The position numbers and the translations under genes were made by a program. 64,000 bases of DNA from Chionis minor. Its lineage: Eukaryota; Chordata; Aves; Charadriiformes; Chionididae. A model generated the notes under the pieces. The model was not told the origin of the DNA, did no database searches, and saw only the letters and a list, made by a program, of their open reading frames with translations. The stretch is taken from assembly GCA_013398295.1 (NCBI GenBank), contig VZSF01003002.1, positions 186,001-250,000 of the forward strand, given 5' to 3'. Of this stretch, positions 60,301 to 64,000 are shown in pieces. Each line of letters opens with the position of its first letter. Within the stretch, counting starts at the first letter, position 1.

Positions 60301-63300
60301 AAGTCATTTGTGTGGCATGCTTTAGATTATGCAGACGAGTTACCAAAACCAGAACAGCTTGCAATTAGATTTAAAACACCTGAGGAAGCAATGCTTTTCA
60401 AAAGTAAATTTGAGGAGTCTCAGAATATTTTAAAAACCTTGGGATCAAACATTGACACGTCCATGACTCAGAGTAGTGGGACGGCAAGAGAAACAACAAA
60501 TCAGGACATCAAGGAGCCTAGCAGACCCATTTCTAGGACCCTGAACTTTGGCTTTCAGTGCCCAAAAGATGGGGTGAGCAGTGAATCTGATAGCAAAGGC
60601 AACCTTACAGGTACACCAACTGCGCCTGGCCCTACCACCTCTTCATTTGGAAAGGAAGCCCCACAAGCCTCTTCTGGTGGGTTTGGGCAGCATCTCTTGA
60701 AGAAGGATCAATGGGAGTGCAAAGTATGCTTAGTTCCAAATGAAGCAACCGCAAAGAACTGCGTATCATGTCGAAGTCCAAATCCAGATATGTGGGAAAC
60801 ACATGGTGCCCCATTAACTGATTCTGCTGCAAGTTTCAAAGCCAACAGTAACACTGTGCAGGACAAATTTGGATCTGCTTTTACTAAAAAGGAAGGTCAA
60901 TGGGTCTGCAGCGTCTGCTTAGTAAGAAAAGAACCCACCACCTCCAAGTGCATTGCCTGTCAGAATCCAAACAATACTAATACAGCAGTATCTGGTCAAC
61001 AAAATTCCTTTAAATTTGGCCAATCGGTTGCTCCAAAGGCTATTCAAAACGATTTGGGAACTGCTCTTTCTAAAAAAGAAGGTCAGTGGGACTGCTCTGC
61101 ATGCCTGGTCCAGAATGAAGCAAAAGATGTGAAGTGTCGTTCTTGTCAGAATCCTAATTCACAAAGTCAACCAAAAGTGCCTATGCCTACTGTTCAGGCA
61201 TCCCCAGCTCCCAAGTTTGGTTCCATTACTGATGCAAATAAGCCACAGAAAAATGGATTTGAAGGGCTTTTCGCTAAAAAGGAAGGGCAGTGGGATTGTA
61301 GTACTTGCCTTGTGAGGAATGAAGGTTCTTCACCAGCCTGCGTAGCCTGCCAAACACCAAATCCATCGGCTAAGCCTGCTGGTGATGCTTCATCAACCCC
61401 TACTTTTGGGTTGAAGAGTAAATTATCTGAACCTGTTGGAGGACAGTCTGGAACAGGCTTTAAGTGTGATTTCTTAGGAAAGGGCTTCAAGTTTGGTCAG
61501 CCTGAGCAAGGCAAGACACCATCATTTACATTTCAGATTCCTTCTGATACTGAAGCTAAGCCTGCAAAGGAAGGGTTTAGCTTTTCAATGCCAGCACCTA
61601 CAGATGGATTTAAATTCGGGATACAAGAATCTAGTAAAAATACCACTAAGAATGATGAGCCGTCCAAAGAGTGTACAACTGGCTTCCTAAAAAGCATTGA
61701 CGAAAAAGACAAAAAGGAACTGCCTTCAGATAGTGAAATTACATTCCAATTTCAAGAAACAGCAAACAAGGGGAAAGGTGACTGTGTTTTTGGGCAAAAT
61801 AGCAGCGCTTCTACTTTCGCTGAGCTTGCAAAAAGTACTCCCAGGGAAGGCTTTTCATTTGCCAAAAAAGACCCTAACTTCAAAGGCTTTTCAGGTGCAG
61901 GTGAAAAGCTGTTTTCTTCACAGGATTCTAAAATGGATCAGAAAGCAAACACATCTTCTGACCTTGGTGAGAAGGATGATGATGTATATAAGACAGAGGA
62001 CAGTGATGACATCCATTTTGAACCTATAGTTCAGATGCCTGAAAAAGTAGAACCGTTTACAGGAGAGGAAGACGAAAAAGTGTTATACTCCCAAAGAGTA
62101 AAGCTGTTCAGGTTTGATCCAGAAACAAGCCAGTGGAAAGAGCGTGGGGTTGGCAACCTGAAGATTCTTAAAAATGAAGTTAATGGCAAAGTAAGAATAT
62201 TAATGCGGCGTGAGCAGGTACTGAAGGTGTGTGCAAATCACTGGATAACAACAACAATGAACTTGAAACAGCTGTCTGGCTCAGACAAAGCATGGATGTG
62301 GATGGCAAATGACTTCTCTGATGGTGATGCAAAATTGGAACATCTGGCAGCAAAATTTAAAACACCAGAGCAGGCTGAGGAGTTCAAACAGAAGTTTGAA
62401 GAATGTCAGAGGCTACTACTAGATATACCACTGCAGACACCCCATAAGCTTGTTGATACGGGTAGGACAGCTCAACTTATACAGAAAGCAGAAGAAATGA
62501 AGTGTGGCTTGAAAGATCTCAAAACATTTTTGACGGATGACAAAACTAAACTGTCAGAAGAGGAAAATGGAAACACTGTCTGTGCCAGCAGTACTTCTGA
62601 TGTGGTTATAAAGCCACATGCTGAAAGTACTGGGCCTACTCTGGAGTGGGATAACTATGACTTGCGTGAAGAAGCCTTGGATGATAGTGTAAGTAGTTCT
62701 GTATACGCATCACCTCTTGCAAGTAGCCCTGTAAGGAAAAATCTGTTTAGATTTGGTGAGTCTACCACAGGTTTTAGTTTCAGCTTTAAATCTGCCCTGA
62801 GCCCATCCAAATCTCCTGCCAAACAGAACCAGAGTAGAACATCAGTAGGCACAGATGAAGATTCTGATGTTACTCAGGAAGAAGAAAGAGATGGGCAGTA
62901 CTTTGAACCTGTGGTACCTCTGCCTGACCTCGTGGAAGTGACCAGTGGTGAGGAAAATGAGCAAGTTGTCTTTAGTCACAGAGCTAAGCTCTACAGATAC
63001 GATAAAGATGCTAATCAGTGGAAAGAGAGAGGTATTGGGGATATCAAGATACTACAGAACTACGACAACAAGCAAGTGCGCATAGTCATGAGAAGAGACC
63101 AGGTACTAAAACTCTGTGCCAATCACAGAATAACGCCAGATATGAATATGCAACAAATGAAAGGATCTGATAGAGCATGGGTATGGACTGCCTGCGACTT
63201 TGCAGATGGGGAGAGGAAAGTAGAACTTCTAGCTGTGCGATTCAAGCTGCAAGATGTTGCAGACTCATTTAAGCAAATTTTTGATGAAGCAAAACATGCC

Positions 63301-63811
63301 CAAGAGAGAGACACACTGATAACACCTCTTTCTTCTCGTGCCAATACGCCGAAGGAATCTCCATGTAGTAAAAACGCTGTAGCTGTACTAGAAGAAACTA
63401 CCAGAGAAAGAACTGACCTCAGCCATGGTGATGACACTTCTGATGTAACTGTAGAGGTCACAGAGACATCAAACACTTCTGAAACACCAACAAAAACGGT
63501 GGTTTCTCCTCCAAAATTTGTATTTGGATCTGAATCTGTCAAGAGCATTTTCAGTAATGAAAAGTCAAAGACATTCACGTTTGGAAATACTTCAGCTACT
63601 GGTTCGCTCTTTGGCTTCAGTTTTAATCCACCAAAAAAGAGTGAAGACCATATTCCAGCGTCTCAGAACACGTCGGAGAAAGAACTGGAAGTCTCTGAAC
63701 CACCGAAAAGCTCTAGTACTCCTCAGAAGCCTCTAGACAGCAGGGTAGACAACTTGCCTACTTCAACACAAGATGGACCCTCTAACTTCTCATTTAGAAT
63801 TCTGGAAAAAG
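45321..63811 (+). CDS. RANBP2: RANBP2 (NUP358), 5' part of the gene; continues past the window
   Basis: RANBP2 is the giant nucleoporin of the cytoplasmic filaments of the nuclear pore. From family knowledge it binds RanGTP through four RanBDs, docks SUMO-RanGAP1-Ubc9 through an internal repeat with SUMO E3 activity, and binds exportin through zinc fingers. Nineteen exons (47749 to 63811, equivalent to human exons 2-20) join in phase for 7228 coding bases, about 2409 codons, with no stop or frameshift. Order seen: TPR and helical N-terminal domain (exons 2-19), then in exon 20 FG repeats, RanBD1, four zinc fingers, RanBD2 and RanBD3. Exon 1 is not visible (gap). RanBD4, the SUMO-ligase repeat and the cyclophilin domain of the family lie beyond 64000. 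It is far too conserved to be a pseudogene and its introns are intact. Confidence 0.96.
45393..47748. other. RANBP2 intron 1 (inferred)
   Basis: The GC-rich part declines after about 45700 into ordinary AT-rich sequence. An A run lies near 46491-46509. The - strand frame 47053-47277 has no recognisable domain. No gene was seen. Confidence 0.6.
47749..47816 (+). CDS. RANBP2: RANBP2 exon 2
   Basis: It encodes [20 protein letters not shown] and AK plus two bases, the first TPR-type helix pair. Acceptor TCCTTCAG, donor GTAACG. It starts in phase 0, so the missing exon 1 must end on a codon boundary. Confidence 0.94.
48287..48398 (+). CDS. RANBP2: RANBP2 exon 3
   Basis: It completes an Arg codon, then encodes [20 protein letters not shown] to AFGCYK. 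This is a TPR repeat with the [10 protein letters not shown] signature. Confidence 0.95.
49305..49457 (+). CDS. RANBP2: RANBP2 exon 4
   Basis: 51 codons in phase 0: [20 protein letters not shown] to [14 protein letters not shown]. Part of the N-terminal TPR domain. Translation beyond 49457 is intron read-through. Confidence 0.97.
50175..50405 (+). CDS. RANBP2: RANBP2 exon 5
   Basis: 77 codons: [20 protein letters not shown] to [13 protein letters not shown]. Helical N-terminal domain. The GTGTTT donor is weaker than the others. The next exon begins EYLES, as in the human protein. Confidence 0.95.
50834..50979 (+). CDS. RANBP2: RANBP2 exon 6
   Basis: It encodes [20 protein letters not shown] to [12 protein letters not shown] plus two bases. 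Helical N-terminal domain, more divergent from human than neighbouring exons. Confidence 0.95.
52219..52411 (+). CDS. RANBP2: RANBP2 exon 7
   Basis: It encodes [20 protein letters not shown] to [12 protein letters not shown]. One residue is missing in the HNEAQWR segment compared with the human sequence as I remember it. Donor GTAAGT. Confidence 0.96.
53109..53199 (+). CDS. RANBP2: RANBP2 exon 8
   Basis: It encodes [20 protein letters not shown] to [10 protein letters not shown] plus one base. The 30-codon exon has no long open frame of its own and was placed by phase and by the LEMLACDR similarity. Confidence 0.94.
54071..54280 (+). CDS. RANBP2: RANBP2 exon 9
   Basis: It encodes [20 protein letters not shown] to [21 protein letters not shown] plus one base (the last residues are KYDI and the G of Gly). 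Helical N-terminal domain. Confidence 0.96.
54796..54974 (+). CDS. RANBP2: RANBP2 exon 10
   Basis: It completes Gly, then encodes [20 protein letters not shown] to [11 protein letters not shown]. Strongly conserved. Confidence 0.97.
55065..55240 (+). CDS. RANBP2: RANBP2 exon 11
   Basis: It encodes [20 protein letters not shown] to [13 protein letters not shown] plus two bases (AC). Confidence 0.96.
55554..55677 (+). CDS. RANBP2: RANBP2 exon 12
   Basis: It completes Thr, then encodes [20 protein letters not shown] to HWAKSLQKT. Acceptor ATTCAG. Confidence 0.95.
56056..56217 (+). CDS. RANBP2: RANBP2 exon 13
   Basis: 54 codons in phase 0: [20 protein letters not shown] to [10 protein letters not shown]. 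End of the helical N-terminal domain begins here. Confidence 0.97.
56539..56676 (+). CDS. RANBP2: RANBP2 exon 14
   Basis: 46 codons: [20 protein letters not shown] to VVSYWNLAV. The first six residues differ from human (ASEIVEY there, from memory); the rest aligns well. Confidence 0.96.
56765..56911 (+). CDS. RANBP2: RANBP2 exon 15
   Basis: 49 codons: [20 protein letters not shown] to [10 protein letters not shown]. Only 88 bases of intron separate it from exon 14. Confidence 0.96.
57392..57574 (+). CDS. RANBP2: RANBP2 exon 16
   Basis: 61 codons: [20 protein letters not shown] to [10 protein letters not shown]. It contains the Ser/Pro-rich linker [15 protein letters not shown], a likely phosphorylated stretch. 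Confidence 0.96.
57656..57739 (+). CDS. RANBP2: RANBP2 exon 17
   Basis: 28 codons, [20 protein letters not shown] and CQQVEALK, placed by phase and similarity. The 81-base intron before it is among the shortest here. Confidence 0.95.
58248..58386 (+). CDS. RANBP2: RANBP2 exon 18
   Basis: It encodes [20 protein letters not shown] to LHEAPLT plus one base. The donor is GTAAGT after ACGG. Confidence 0.96.
58564..58661 (+). CDS. RANBP2: RANBP2 exon 19
   Basis: It encodes [20 protein letters not shown] to TNVTPTK. Very conserved. Donor GTGAGA. Confidence 0.97.
59218..63811 (+). CDS. RANBP2: RANBP2 exon 20, giant exon (FG repeats, RanBD1-3, zinc fingers)
   Basis: 4594 bases open throughout, ending one base into a codon at a GTGAGT donor after FRILEK. 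If unspliced, translation stops at 63831 after five more residues. Order: APVYGMNRL linker; scattered FG motifs (FSFG, FKFG several times, FRFG, FVFG, FTFG, about 15 in all); RanBD1 60022-60432; zinc fingers 60706-61365; more FG; RanBD2 62005-62418; RanBD3 62890-63297. Each RanBD has the WKERG signature and the C-terminal CANH block. The human counterpart is longer, mainly because of more zinc fingers. Confidence 0.98.
60022..60432 (+). other. RANBP2: RanBD1 coding segment
   Basis: [20 protein letters not shown], then [20 protein letters not shown] and [11 protein letters not shown] complete Ran-binding domain preceded by an acidic GDEDDDGP run. Confidence 0.97.
60706..61365 (+). other. RANBP2: RanBP2-type zinc-finger array, four fingers
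   Basis: Four W-x-C-x2-C-x10-C-x2-C fingers begin at 60712 (WECKVC), 60901 (WVCSVC), 61087 (WDCSAC) and 61291 (WDCSTC). All 16 Cys ligands are present. Spacing between fingers is about 190-205 bases. Fingers 2-4 carry the KKEGQW lead; finger 1 has KKDQW. From memory the human protein has eight fingers. Confidence 0.95.
62005..62418 (+). other. RANBP2: RanBD2 coding segment
   Basis: [20 protein letters not shown], then [20 protein letters not shown] and [12 protein letters not shown]. Complete domain. Confidence 0.97.
62890..63297 (+). other. RANBP2: RanBD3 coding segment
   Basis: [20 protein letters not shown], then [20 protein letters not shown] and [12 protein letters not shown]. Complete domain. 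Confidence 0.97.
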
Positions 63812-64000
63812 GTGAGTGTCAATTGAACTAGTAATTTATTCAGCTCTGTAACTTATTAGGCAGTCATCTCTATGCTATTCAGTACTCTGTTGTCTTGTTA
63901 ATACGTAGTTTCTTTCAGTTCTAATGCAGGTATACACATTTTTACAAGTTCTCAAGAGTTGCAGCTAAAGGAGTGAATTTTAAGTCATAATTATTTTCAT
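63812..64000 (+). other. start of RANBP2 intron 20
   Basis: Intronic sequence follows the GTGAGT donor. The gene continues beyond the window end. Confidence 0.85.

Overview
This is a piece of a vertebrate nuclear genome, almost certainly a bird. It holds two spliced genes on the + strand, LIMS1 (PINCH1) followed head to tail by RANBP2 (NUP358). The only clearly recognisable interspersed repeats are CR1 LINE fragments, including the tandem ATTCTATG-type 3' end typical of avian CR1. There are no SINEs, and the RANBP2 introns are short. Exons were placed by reading frame, splice sites (AG acceptor, GT donor), continuity of phase from exon to exon, and remembered vertebrate LIMS1 and RANBP2 proteins. 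No database search was run.

Region by region: 1-5900 shows no gene. At 5930-6388 there is a GC-rich promoter-like block and 5' UTR, followed by a first LIMS1 coding exon (6389-6495, MTALQLKEL...). A second, alternative first exon lies 16 kb downstream (22494-22675, MDFQRRAHP...). Both end two bases into a codon and join the shared exon 24963-25122. Seven further shared exons run to 39772 and encode five LIM domains. The gene then has two homologous alternative last exons, 40027-40174 and 40598-40712, each with its own stop. The 3' UTR probably ends after the AATAAA at 42098. The 6389-24962 interval carries two antisense CR1 copies (12944-13932, 16797-17392). The intron after exon 2 holds a short sense CR1 tail (29905-29961), and a decayed CR1 lies between the genes (about 43085-43312).

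RANBP2 starts in a CpG-rich block (about 45030-45700) with two NRF1-like sites and a 72-base run of N. Its first coding exon is not visible and is probably in that gap. Nineteen exons equivalent to human exons 2-20 follow from 47749 to 63811 in unbroken phase, and the gene continues beyond the window. The last of these is a 4.6 kb exon encoding FG repeats, three Ran-binding domains and four RanBP2-type zinc fingers. The human protein, as I remember it, has eight such fingers.

LIMS1 is a focal-adhesion adaptor (ILK-PINCH-parvin complex). RANBP2 is the cytoplasmic-filament nucleoporin and SUMO E3 ligase. They are linked by conserved synteny, not by a shared pathway. The most useful observations are the duplicated, mutually exclusive LIMS1 last exons, the short first coding exon at 6389, the reduced zinc-finger array, the missing RANBP2 start exon and a perfect hairpin in the LIMS1 3' UTR. 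I saw no unknown gene system.
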